This document shows positions 8,074-16,498 of a stretch of DNA of 30,568 bases, one piece after another. The position numbers were made by a program, and so were the translations under genes. Source of the stretch: Tubiluchus corallicola (taxonomy: Eukaryota; Priapulida; Priapulimorpha; Priapulimorphida; Tubiluchidae); contig JAQGDQ010002456.1 of NCBI GenBank assembly GCA_030141605.1, positions 1 to 30,568 of the forward strand, written 5' to 3'. Under the pieces are notes generated by a model. That model had not been told where the DNA came from. It made no database searches and was given only the letters and a program-made list of their open reading frames with translations. The first letter of the stretch is position 1. Every line of letters starts with the position of its first letter.

Positions 8074-8177
8074 TACAATAACTCACAAGCTCCGAAGGCT
8101 TTTGAAGCCATCGTTTTGGGTTTGTGACTTATCTGTTTTTTTTTAAAAAAACAAATAAAGTATCGAGGGTGATAGTG

Positions 8178-9806
8178 GTGGAAAAGCTAAGCGTTCTAAT
8201 AACGGACAATTTATCCGGTGAGGGCATCGAGCTTCTGGAAAGAGAAGGAATAGAAACTGTGACGAAGCTCGGATTATCTGAAGCAGATTTGCAAGAGGAG
8301 ATAGGCTTGCATGACGCTATAATCACCAGAAGCGGCACCACGATTACTGCTCAAACACTGGAAAATAGCGGCAAGCTAAAGGTCATAGGCAGAGCGGGCG
8401 TTGGTCTTGACAATGTGGATATTGAAACCGCCAGCAAAAAAGGGGTGGTCGTGATGAATGCGCCCACGGGCAATACCATGGCAGCCGTTGAGCTCACCAT
8501 GGCATTAATGCTCGCAGCCGCGAGAAAAGTGCCCCTTGCAAATAGCTCCCTCAAGGGTAAAAAATGGGAAAGGAAACATTTTTTAGGAAAACAGCTCCAC
8601 AAAAAGACGTTGGGCGTCATCGGCTTGGGAAGAATTGGGGGCAATGTTGCCTCAAGAGCGAAATCATTTGAGATGAACATCATAGGGTATGACGCGTACA
8701 TACAGAAAGCCAAAGCGGAAAGTATGGGCATAACCTTAAAGAATAGCATAGAGGAAGTGGTCAAAGAATGCGACGTACTCACGGTGCACACTCCGTTGAC
8801 CGACGAGACCATAAATATGATCTCTGAAGAACACTTTGCAATGATGAAAGATGGCATCATAATCGTAAACTGTGCCAGAGGAGGCGTTGTAAATGAGGAC
8901 GCCCTGTATCATCACGCAAAGTCCGGCAAAGTTTTTGCAGCTGGACTAGATGTTTTCGTAGATGAACCCCCCTTTGAAAGTCCCTTGCTGGAACTTGACA
9001 ACGTGGTCACAACTCCACACATAGGAGCAAGCACCATGGAAGGACAAGCAAATGTCGCTCTCCTCATTGCAGAACAGGTGGCAAATTTTTTAAAGGGAAG
9101 AGAATACCTAAACGCTGTAAATGTGCCATTTGTGCAAGCAAGTCTGTCAGACAACCTTAAGCCGTATTTCGGTCTGGCAGAATCCATGGGTAAAATGATG
9201 GCGCAAATGGTGGATGGAAGAATCGAAGAGGTCAGAATAAGTATGGTGGGCCAAAAGTTTGAAAAAAACATGTACGAAAAGAAATTCGATACGCCCTACT
9301 CCTACCAGCCATTCACGTTGGCAACTCTCAAAGGCATACTCTCTCACCACATAAAGGATGCGTTAAGCTACATAAGCATCCCCTACATTGCAGCTGATAG
9401 GGGTATTAAAGTTTCTGAAATTAAGCAAAAAGCCTATAGCAGATATGAAGATCTGATAGTCATAGAGGTCAAGACAGATAAAGAGTGTAGAACAATAGGC
9501 GGTACCTCATTTCCGGAGTTGAATAACCAACCGAGGATATTAATATTTGACGAGTTTCACCTGAACATGGGAATTCACAGCACAATCCTCTACTTCAGAA
9601 ACCTAGACAGGCCTGGCGTTGTAGGACAAGTCGGCACTATACTGGGCAAAGCAAACATAAACATCGCCGACTTCGAACTGTCACGACTAAAAAGCGGCAC
9701 CGCTGCATGCTTCGTCTCTGTAGATAATCCGGTATCAAAAGACGTCACAGATGCGTTAATGCAGATAGACGGGATGATTGAAGTAAAAGTAGTCAACTTT
9801 AAATAA
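8178..9806 (+). CDS. serA: D-3-phosphoglycerate dehydrogenase SerA
   Basis: SerA oxidises 3-phosphoglycerate with NAD+ in the first step of serine synthesis. From GTG 8178 the protein has 542 residues, the long type with an intervening (ASB) domain and a C-terminal ACT domain. Visible are the Rossmann motif GVIGLGRIGG (about residues 146-155), the catalytic arginine in NCARGGVVNEDA (R234), glutamate in DVFVDEPP (E263) and histidine in TTPHIGAST (H281). The ACT domain (about 470-542: LDRPGVVGQVGTILGKANIN) usually gives serine feedback inhibition. GAGGG lies 8 bases before GTG 8178; GTG 8175 is an alternative. A longer frame starting at GTG 8124 would begin with an unlikely lysine/phenylalanine run made by the T9A7 tract. 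It is transcribed away from hemE. Confidence 0.96.
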   Translation: MEKLSVLITDNLSGEGIELLEREGIETVTKLGLSEADLQEEIGLHDAIITRSGTTITAQTLENSGKLKVIGRAGVGLDNVDIETASKKGVVVMNAPTGNTMAAVELTMALMLAAARKVPLANSSLKGKKWERKHFLGKQLHKKTLGVIGLGRIGGNVASRAKSFEMNIIGYDAYIQKAKAESMGITLKNSIEEVVKECDVLTVHTPLTDETINMISEEHFAMMKDGIIIVNCARGGVVNEDALYHHAKSGKVFAAGLDVFVDEPPFESPLLELDNVVTTPHIGASTMEGQANVALLIAEQVANFLKGREYLNAVNVPFVQASLSDNLKPYFGLAESMGKMMAQMVDGRIEEVRISMVGQKFEKNMYEKKFDTPYSYQPFTLATLKGILSHHIKDALSYISIPYIAADRGIKVSEIKQKAYSRYEDLIVIEVKTDKECRTIGGTSFPELNNQPRILIFDEFHLNMGIHSTILYFRNLDRPGVVGQVGTILGKANINIADFELSRLKSGTAACFVSVDNPVSKDVTDALMQIDGMIEVKVVNFK

Positions 9807-9845
9807 GCCATTACAACAAACCATAAAGATCACTATCATAACCTG

Positions 9846-9875
9846 AAAAAAAGATGGGAGAGCCGTTGCTCTCCC
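9846..9875 (-). terminator. Rho-independent terminator, minus strand
   Basis: A perfect 8-bp stem (GGGAGAGC/GCTCTCCC) with a four-base loop spans 9856-9875. On the minus strand it is followed by ATC and seven T (9852-9846). It fits the end of the transporter transcript whose stop is at 10051. On the plus strand no T-run follows, so it is a poor terminator for serA. Confidence 0.75.
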
Positions 9876-9971
9876 GTGAGGCAAATCTCCTCTTAAATTA
9901 CGCATAGTGTTATAAGGTTGCTTACAGTCTTGCAAGATTCATACCAATTTATAAAAACACATAGACATATT

Positions 9972-9983
9972 GTGAATATTCAC
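9972..9983. other. 12-bp palindrome in the serA/transporter gap
   Basis: GTGAATATTCAC is a perfect palindrome in the 244-bp gap between two convergent genes. No promoter or gene beside it explains it. Apart from the terminator I see nothing else firm in 9807-10050. Confidence 0.35.
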
Positions 9984-10050
9984 TTTCACAAATAGTACCG
10001 GTGTATATAATTGTATCTTCTGTAACGTTATGGTGTATCACATTTACACA

Positions 10051-10977
10051 TTATTTTTTAAACCTGACTCTCATTATGATGAAGCAACCTGCGATCAATA
10101 TAATTCCAGATATTATAAGTGCTGGCGTAAACTGTTCTCCGAATATGATAGCGGAGAAGCAAACCACGACGAATGGTATTAACAATTGGCTAGTGTTTGC
10201 TGCTATGACGCCGAGTTTTGATATAACGTAGTATATCAGGCAATGCGCAAGCCCTATGCACAATGCCCCGGATACTACCAGCACGACCCAAGCAAGGGGT
10301 GGGGCTTTGGGGATAAGCGGCATTCCGGATATCATGTATGCTATTATGTATGCAACACACACCACGCTAAACATCGCAGGGGTAAAGAGTAGTGAAGAAT
10401 AGTTTGAAAACCAGAGCTTCACCATTACGGAGAGAGAAGCCCAGACAAATGCGGAAAATGTCATAATGGCAACACCTATCAGCAGTTGCTCTCCTTCCAC
10501 GCCGTCCACTCCCTGCTTTATCAGGATAGTAGCAACAGCTCCAAAAAAGGCCAAGGCCAACCCTAGGATAAATTTCCAGGAAAATATCATCCATCTTTCA
10601 TCCCGAAACAGTACGATAGCTATCCCCACAGCAAAGAGGGCTTGGGATTGGTATATAATTCCCGCAAAGCCGGGTTCAAGGTAATAATAGCCCAAGGTAA
10701 ATGTCCCCTGGAATATGAAACTCCAAACACACACTATCAGAAATTTCCACCACACCTCTTTCAGTTCCAGCAATCCGAGAAACGTCCTTTTTCTTCCCAT
10801 CATATAAAACGTCAAGGGCCACAAAAAGGCTAAAGCAAAGATATACCTCACAGGCACCTGATACATTACAGAATAGTGCTTGCTCAGATAGTGGATCATG
10901 ATAGGGGCAGCACCCCACAATACAATAATCAATCCTAGCGATGCTAAAGGGCGTGTTTCATGAAAAGTCCCTTTCAT
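10051..10977 (-). CDS. EamA/DMT-family membrane transporter
   Basis: This 308-residue protein has about ten hydrophobic segments in two homologous halves, the layout of the drug/metabolite transporter (EamA, 10-TMS) superfamily. Typical features are LIIVLWGAAPIMIHYL in the first helix, a GFAGIIYQSQALFAVGIA segment before the middle, and LLIPFVVVCFSAIIFGEQ near the end, followed by a final helix and basic tail RVRFKK. The substrate cannot be predicted; relatives export amino acids or metabolites. The start is placed at ATG 10977 rather than ATG 11010 because the predicted -10 box lies at 11001-11006. There is no good ribosome binding site, only a T-rich leader. The gene stands alone, convergent with serA and divergent from uvrB. 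Confidence 0.88.
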   Translation of the reverse strand: MKGTFHETRPLASLGLIIVLWGAAPIMIHYLSKHYSVMYQVPVRYIFALAFLWPLTFYMMGRKRTFLGLLELKEVWWKFLIVCVWSFIFQGTFTLGYYYLEPGFAGIIYQSQALFAVGIAIVLFRDERWMIFSWKFILGLALAFFGAVATILIKQGVDGVEGEQLLIGVAIMTFSAFVWASLSVMVKLWFSNYSSLLFTPAMFSVVCVAYIIAYMISGMPLIPKAPPLAWVVLVVSGALCIGLAHCLIYYVISKLGVIAANTSQLLIPFVVVCFSAIIFGEQFTPALIISGIILIAGCFIIMRVRFKK

Positions 10978-11000
10978 TAAAAAAAATAACTGAATTGGTA

Positions 11001-11039
11001 TGTATAACACACATTGAGAACAATTGATAATGATTAAAT
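11001..11039 (-). promoter_or_regulatory. Transporter promoter with possible Fur-like box
   Basis: On the minus strand TTATCA (11030-11025) and TATACA (11006-11001) are 18 bases apart. The -35 overlaps TGATAATGATTAAAT (11025-11039, plus strand), which matches 11 of 14 half-site positions of the 7-1-7 Fur box. Iron control is therefore possible but unproven. Confidence 0.35.
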
Positions 11040-11091
11040 TATGGCAAATCTTTAGGCGTATTTAGGAAAACATTCCCAGACATAAAGCTTC

Positions 11092-11120
11092 TTGCGGTAA
11101 TGCGGCAAGTTATGTATAAT
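11092..11120 (+). promoter_or_regulatory. Strong predicted uvrB promoter
   Basis: TTGCGG (11092-11097), a 17-base spacer and a perfect TATAAT (11115-11120). Transcription would start about 11126-11128, directly before the uvrB ATG at 11129, giving a leaderless message. CTTGC (11091-11095) and GCAAG (11105-11109) form a dyad over the -35 and could be an operator. Confidence 0.65.
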
Positions 11121-11128
11121 CGTTCGTT

Positions 11129-13093
11129 ATGGAATTCAAGCTTTCAAGCGAGTATCTGCCCAAAGGCGATCAGGTGGGTGCTATTCAGTCTATTACGAGC
11201 AATTTTCTTCAAGGAGTGGATCGTCAGGTTCTTTTGGGTGTTACCGGCTCGGGCAAAACGTTCACGATGGCAAATGTGATACAAAATCTGAATGTGCCGA
11301 CACTGATAATTGCCCACAACAAGACTCTTGCTGCTCAACTCTTTGGCGAATTCTGCAAATTTTTTCCGGAAAATATGGTGGAGTACTTCGTCAGTTACTA
11401 CGATTATTATCAACCGGAAGCTTATGTCCCGTCAAAAGACCTGTACATAGAGAAGGACTCAAGCATCAATAACGATATCGACAGAATGAGACACAGAGCA
11501 ACCCGAAGCCTACTAGAGAGGAGAGATGTCGTCATAGTCTCTTCCGTATCCTGCATATATGGTCTTGGATCGCCTGAAGCCTACTACGGTAAGCTTGTCA
11601 GTCTCGAAGTTGGCGAGGAAGTGCCGTTCGATCAGGTTCTTGAAAAGCTCGTATCAATTAAGTACGAAAGGAATGAAATAGATTTTCACAGGGGAAAGTA
11701 TAGAGTCAAGGGTGATACCATAGAGGTTTTTCCTTCTCATGAAGACAGCCTAGCCTATAGGATGGAGTTTTATGGAAATGAAGTTGACCGCCTCTCGGAG
11801 TTTGATCCCATAACGGGGAAGACGGTCAATGTCCGCAATAAGTTGGCTATCTACCCAAACACTCACTATGTCACCCCCACAAAGACCATCCCCCAAGCTT
11901 TGAAACAGATTAAAGAAGACTTACATGTGAGATGTTCCGAGCTCCTTTCATTAAACAAGCTCGTAGAGGAGCAGCGCCTCACTCAACGCACGATGTACGA
12001 CATAGAGATGATCAGGGAAACCGGCTATTGCTCAGGCATTGAGAACTATAGCAGGATTTTTGAAAACAGAGAGGTGGGAGCACCACCACCTACCCTCCTG
12101 TCTTATCTTCCGAAGGATGCTCTTGTTATTGTGGATGAGTCTCATATGACTTTGCCCCAGGTAAGGGGTATGTACAAGGGGGATCGTTCACGAAAAAGCA
12201 CCCTTGTGGAGTTCGGTTTTCGTCTTCCTTGCGCCCTTGATAACAGACCTTTGCGCTTTGACGAATTTAATGAGAGAGCAGGAAGGATACTGTATGTGTC
12301 CGCAACTCCGGATGAGTATGAGATAGATGATTCTTCAGGCGTTGTGGCAGAACAGGTAATCAGACCAACAGGACTGATCGATCCTCCGATAGAGGTTCGA
12401 CCGGCTAGAACCCAGGTTGATAACCTGTTGTCCGAAATAGACAACGTCACCAAAAAAGGCGGGAAAGTCCTCGTCACCACACTTACCAAGAGGATGGCAG
12501 AAGAGCTCACTTCATATTATGCCGGTGCAGACATAAGGGTGAAGTATATGCATTCCGGCGTGGATGTTATCGACAGGATAAAGCTCATAAGGGACCTCAG
12601 GCAGGATAAGTATGATGTGTTGGTGGGGATCAATTTACTCAGGGAAGGTCTGGATATTCCGGAAGTTTCCCTTGTGGCTGTTTTGGATGCGGATAAAGAG
12701 GGTTTTTTGCGATCGGCAAAGTCTCTTATACAGACGGTCGGCAGAGGAGCCAGAAACATAGAGGGTCGAGCAATATTTTATGGAGACAACATTACAAACT
12801 CCATGCAAAAAGCTCTGGATGAGACCGCAAGGCGAAGAAAGAAGCAGTTAAAGTACAACGAAGAGAACAACATCACGCCAGAAACTGTGAAGAATACCAT
12901 GCATAATATACTTGAAAGTATCTATGAAAAGGACTATATGTTAGTTGAGGCGGATGACGAATTTACGTTGACCGGCAATACCGAAAACGATATAAAATCT
13001 ATTGAAAAGGAGATGAACTTGGCAGCAAAACAGAGGGACTACGAACGGGCGGCTAAGTTGCGGGATATGTTGTTTGAGTTGAGCTCCAAATAG
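11129..13093 (+). CDS. uvrB: Excinuclease ABC subunit B (UvrB)
   Basis: UvrB is the damage-verifying helicase-like subunit of nucleotide excision repair; it receives DNA from UvrA2 and recruits UvrC. The 654 residues cover the full protein. Walker A is GVTGSGKT (37-44). The beta-hairpin region is YFVSYYDYYQPEAYVPSKD (from residue 87). The DEAD-box variant DESH is at 336-339. LVGINLLREGLDIPEVSLV and QTVGRGARN form the later helicase motifs. A C-terminal UVR helical hairpin (EKEMNLAAKQRDYERAAKLR) contacts UvrC. ATG 11129 has no Shine-Dalgarno sequence and lies right after a strong promoter, so translation is probably leaderless. No frame break is seen. Confidence 0.98.
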   Translation: MEFKLSSEYLPKGDQVGAIQSITSNFLQGVDRQVLLGVTGSGKTFTMANVIQNLNVPTLIIAHNKTLAAQLFGEFCKFFPENMVEYFVSYYDYYQPEAYVPSKDLYIEKDSSINNDIDRMRHRATRSLLERRDVVIVSSVSCIYGLGSPEAYYGKLVSLEVGEEVPFDQVLEKLVSIKYERNEIDFHRGKYRVKGDTIEVFPSHEDSLAYRMEFYGNEVDRLSEFDPITGKTVNVRNKLAIYPNTHYVTPTKTIPQALKQIKEDLHVRCSELLSLNKLVEEQRLTQRTMYDIEMIRETGYCSGIENYSRIFENREVGAPPPTLLSYLPKDALVIVDESHMTLPQVRGMYKGDRSRKSTLVEFGFRLPCALDNRPLRFDEFNERAGRILYVSATPDEYEIDDSSGVVAEQVIRPTGLIDPPIEVRPARTQVDNLLSEIDNVTKKGGKVLVTTLTKRMAEELTSYYAGADIRVKYMHSGVDVIDRIKLIRDLRQDKYDVLVGINLLREGLDIPEVSLVAVLDADKEGFLRSAKSLIQTVGRGARNIEGRAIFYGDNITNSMQKALDETARRRKKQLKYNEENNITPETVKNTMHNILESIYEKDYMLVEADDEFTLTGNTENDIKSIEKEMNLAAKQRDYERAAKLRDMLFELSSK

Positions 13094-13208
13094 TAATGTC
13101 GCAAGACTGCTCCTTCTGCCCGCTTAAGTTTTTGCGCCCGAGCCGCCTTCTGGCTGGAGATGCCTTCAAATATGTTTGCTTCACGCTAAAATGTTCTTAG
13201 GAAGATAA

Positions 13209-15539
13209 ATGGATAAAAATATCAGATCTCTGTTAATCAAGATAACAAAATATGTGGTTTTGCCCATTACCGCGGTGGTGGTGTTGGCTGTGGCCTCTGT
13301 GGGTGCATATTTATGGAAGCTCAACAGTGAGCTCCCTTCCGTTGATGAAATACAAAACTTTAAATACAAACAGCCTACAATCATCTACGATTCTGACCTC
13401 AATGTTCTTGCGGAACTGGGGGAAGAGCGCAGATATCCGGTGTCGTTTGAGAATGTGCCGAAGGCCTTGATCGACGGTATTGTGGCAACGGAAGACTCGA
13501 GGTTTTACGATCACACGGGGATAGATATGTTGGGCATCATAAGGGCTATGGTCGTCAATGTAAGGGCTGGAAGGATCGTGGAAGGGGCTTCCACCATTAC
13601 CCAACAGGTTGCAAGGAATATATACTTAAGCCCCGAAAAGAGATACAAAAGAAAGATCAAGGAGATGCTGCTGGCTTACAAGATAGACAAAGCTCTCACA
13701 AAGGAAGAGGTCCTTGAGCTTTATATGAACCTTGTGAATTTTGGTCGAGGAGCCTACGGGGTAAAGGCTGCCGCATTTAACTATTTTGGCAAAGATCTGT
13801 CAGAGCTTACGATACCCGAATGTGCGCTAATTGCTGGAATGCCCAAAGCTCCCTCCTCCATAGCCCCTCACATCAATCCCGGAGCCGCTCTCAATAGGAG
13901 GAATGCGGTACTTTTTCGGATGATGGAAGTAAACTATATAACAACAAACCAATACCACGAGCTAAAGAATGAGACCATCGCAATAATCGACAAAATTGTA
14001 CCTAAATCCCTCCACGCGGACTACTTCAGGGATTACGTCATAAACTACATCAAAACCGATCCAGACCTTGACGCGGATGAAATCCTAAACAAAGGATATC
14101 GCATACACACCACCCTAAAGCTCAACTATCAACTCAATGCTGAGATGGTATTAAAGAGGGGTTTAGTAAATTTTTCCCGCAATCACGGTTACTCAGGGCC
14201 CAAGGACACCTTTGTTCCCACTATTGCCGACGAGGTTGATGAAGAGGAAAGGCTCGAAAAGCTTTTAGAAGTTCCGGCTTATCTTCGCTCAAACGGCTTC
14301 TACTCCGGTCTTGTTTTGAGTGTTGACAAGAAAGAGGTAGTTGCCCTGGTTGAAGAGAATGAAGTACGCCTTGACCTCAAGGATCACGCTTGGGCATATC
14401 ATGCAAATCTGCAACATGGTACAAAGCTCACCGACTTCAGGATAATTCTGAAGGAGAACGACATCATATATGTAGTAAAGGAATCGCGCAAGGACGGCAG
14501 TGCTTGGCGTCTCGTTCAGGAGCCCCAAATGGAAGGAGCTCTCCTCTCGATGGAGCCGGATACGGGAGCTATTCTTGCCGTAGTTGGGGGGTTTGCTTAT
14601 GAACGTTCTATGTTCAACAGAGCTTCCCAGATGAGGAGACAACCGGGTAGTTTGTTCAAGCCATTCGTATACGCATCAGCTCTGGAAGCGGGCTTTGCCC
14701 CCATGACGATTATAGAGGATAAACCCATAATAATTAGGGAAACCGATGACGAAGGGAATGACAAACTTTATAAACCAAAAAACATCTCCGGTGTATTCTA
14801 CGGTGACTTGACCATAAAGGCAGCGCTTGCCAGATCCATAAATGTCCTGATCATGCGTGTGGCGCAGATGATAGGAATACCCAGAATACTCAACATAAGC
14901 GAGCGTTTTGGTCTCGATAGAGAACAGCTGCCGGATGATCTTACTGTCGCCTTGGGTTCTGGTTCGGTCTCGTTGGAAGAGATGGTTTACGGCTTCAGTT
15001 CATTTGCCAACTTGGGAACGCGACAGGAACCATATTTCATAACTAGAATAGATGATGTGAATGGCGAAACGGTCTATGAGTTTGAGCCATCCGAGCCTAT
15101 CCGAGTGATTGCACCGGAAACAGCCCATGTTATGAACGACCTTCTCGTAAACGTCATAAAAAATGGTACAGGCAAAAGAGCCAAAGTGACCGGACGAGTA
15201 ACGGGTGGCAAAACTGGAACTTCAAATGACAATAAAGACGCTTGGTTCATAGGTTATTATCCCGACATCGTTACCGGCATTTGGATCGGTTTTGATGATT
15301 TTTCAAAATCTTTGGGTCTAAGCGGCACAGGCAGCGGAGCAGCTCTGCCCATATGGGTTCAGTACAAACTTGCAATCGCAAGCTATCTGCCGTTTGAGCT
15401 TTTTCCCGTGAGTGAATCAAACGTTAGATATTATAAAGTAGATGTAGAGAGTAAACAGATCTCCGACGGCATCACGAGTGATTACACATTTGAACCGTAT
15501 ATCCTAGACAGCAACAACAATCCTAGACAAAGACAGTAA
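13209..15539 (+). CDS. Class A penicillin-binding protein (PBP1A type)
   Basis: A bifunctional 776-residue enzyme that polymerises glycan strands and cross-links peptides in the periplasm. A membrane anchor at about residues 15-35 follows a short cytoplasmic tail. The glycosyltransferase domain shows IVATEDSRFYDHTGID, with catalytic E95, then EGASTITQQVARN and the KIKEMLLAYKIDK region. The transpeptidase has S481-x-x-K484 (PGSLFKPF), S543-x-N545 and K668-T-G (GGKTGTSND). The insert between the domains (about 300-440) resembles the PBP1A OB-like region. AGGAAG precedes ATG 13209. The 115-bp gap after uvrB holds no recognised element beyond a weak TAAAAT box. A kinase gene follows after 14 bp. 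Confidence 0.95.
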   Translation: MDKNIRSLLIKITKYVVLPITAVVVLAVASVGAYLWKLNSELPSVDEIQNFKYKQPTIIYDSDLNVLAELGEERRYPVSFENVPKALIDGIVATEDSRFYDHTGIDMLGIIRAMVVNVRAGRIVEGASTITQQVARNIYLSPEKRYKRKIKEMLLAYKIDKALTKEEVLELYMNLVNFGRGAYGVKAAAFNYFGKDLSELTIPECALIAGMPKAPSSIAPHINPGAALNRRNAVLFRMMEVNYITTNQYHELKNETIAIIDKIVPKSLHADYFRDYVINYIKTDPDLDADEILNKGYRIHTTLKLNYQLNAEMVLKRGLVNFSRNHGYSGPKDTFVPTIADEVDEEERLEKLLEVPAYLRSNGFYSGLVLSVDKKEVVALVEENEVRLDLKDHAWAYHANLQHGTKLTDFRIILKENDIIYVVKESRKDGSAWRLVQEPQMEGALLSMEPDTGAILAVVGGFAYERSMFNRASQMRRQPGSLFKPFVYASALEAGFAPMTIIEDKPIIIRETDDEGNDKLYKPKNISGVFYGDLTIKAALARSINVLIMRVAQMIGIPRILNISERFGLDREQLPDDLTVALGSGSVSLEEMVYGFSSFANLGTRQEPYFITRIDDVNGETVYEFEPSEPIRVIAPETAHVMNDLLVNVIKNGTGKRAKVTGRVTGGKTGTSNDNKDAWFIGYYPDIVTGIWIGFDDFSKSLGLSGTGSGAALPIWVQYKLAIASYLPFELFPVSESNVRYYKVDVESKQISDGITSDYTFEPYILDSNNNPRQRQ

Positions 15540-15553
15540 AGTATGGGAGAAAC

Positions 15554-16498
15554 GTGGAAGAGATATTCCCAAGCGTAGAGATAGATTTTTTTGCAAAGGT
15601 AATCAATGTCAATACCTACGGGGAGCATATTCTTCACGAGATAGGAAGCTACTACAAATCAAACCCTTCCCGGCTGCTTCTGGAAGCTATACAAAACAAT
15701 AAGAAAACGATAAAAACATCATCCGGCGAGTATGGTCTAAAGGTAATAAGCCATGAAAACCACCACAACGTCATAATGATCCCCCTCATGGAGTATATCG
15801 GTAACATCGACGATCATCTTGACATCAGTTCCTTTAAGCACGAGTTGAGCAACCCTCTCACGGTAATATTGGGCACATCTCAGATCTTGAAGCGAAAGTC
15901 CGACTGTGACTACACAATCAAATGCGCAGACGTACTGCAGGCAGAATGCCGCAGGATCACCAGGATATTAGAAAACATGAGCTTTTTAAGCGATATACGG
16001 ATCGAACCTTCGGCATTTAGCTTTGCAAGCCTGATAAATGAGGTGTACGATGCGATCAAGGTGCTGTGGCAAGAACCTGAAATCAGGATAAGTATCGACC
16101 CTGCAATGACAGAGATGGTTGCAGACAAAGAGATGTTGTATATTGCAATATTTAACATAGTAAAGAATGCTTGCCAGGCAAAACAGCAAGTGATCATAAA
16201 TATTTCAGCATCGATAGATTCGAGCATAAAATATCACTTTAGAGAAACCGGAGAAAATGTTGCCCTGTATAAAATCTCCATATCAGACAATGCCGGCGGC
16301 ATTGACAAGGGCATTTTGGATAAGCTTTTCACCCCTTTTGTCTCCACAAAGAAGGGCGGAAGCGGCTTGGGTCTGGTTATAAGTAAGGGGATAGTGGAGA
16401 AACATGGCGGCAGGTTGGATGTTATCTCAAACTTTGCAGGTGGCGCTCAATTTAACATACTCATACCGTGCATTCATCGCCCTTGTGATGACGAATAG
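15554..16498 (+). CDS. Soluble NtrB-like sensor histidine kinase
   Basis: A 314-residue histidine kinase without membrane segments. Residues 1-90 form a small degenerate PAS-like sensor. The phosphoacceptor is H96 in FKHELSNPLTVILGTSQIL, close to the H-box of NtrB (GlnL). The N box is IFNIVKNACQAK (N205). G1 is ISDNAGGID. The F and G2 boxes are LFTPFVSTKKGGSGLGL. The start is GTG 15554 after GGGAG. It lies 14 bp after the PBP gene, so the two are probably cotranscribed. No response regulator follows: the gene ends inside the convergent znuB. An NtrB identity is possible, but the link to wall synthesis and the missing partner argue for an orphan kinase. Confidence 0.88.
   Translation: MEEIFPSVEIDFFAKVINVNTYGEHILHEIGSYYKSNPSRLLLEAIQNNKKTIKTSSGEYGLKVISHENHHNVIMIPLMEYIGNIDDHLDISSFKHELSNPLTVILGTSQILKRKSDCDYTIKCADVLQAECRRITRILENMSFLSDIRIEPSAFSFASLINEVYDAIKVLWQEPEIRISIDPAMTEMVADKEMLYIAIFNIVKNACQAKQQVIINISASIDSSIKYHFRETGENVALYKISISDNAGGIDKGILDKLFTPFVSTKKGGSGLGLVISKGIVEKHGGRLDVISNFAGGAQFNILIPCIHRPCDDE

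Noticed and set aside
8135-8152. GTTTTTTTTTAAAAAAAC as a terminator
   Set aside because: It has no G/C-rich stem and lies just before serA; it is more likely a bent or slippery tract.
8351-8860. 169-codon open frame opposite serA, and similar long antisense frames at 7584-8081 and 2694-3224
   Set aside because: They lie wholly within well-supported genes, have no family motifs and are explained by codon bias of the true gene.
10033-10050. Second terminator after serA (GTGTA/TACAC followed by T-run)
   Set aside because: The stem is only five bases and A/T rich, and it lies 230 bp from serA. Evidence is too weak.
13094-13208. Small gene or RNA between uvrB and the PBP gene
   Set aside because: No open frame with a binding site, no strong hairpin and only a weak promoter-like TAAAAT.
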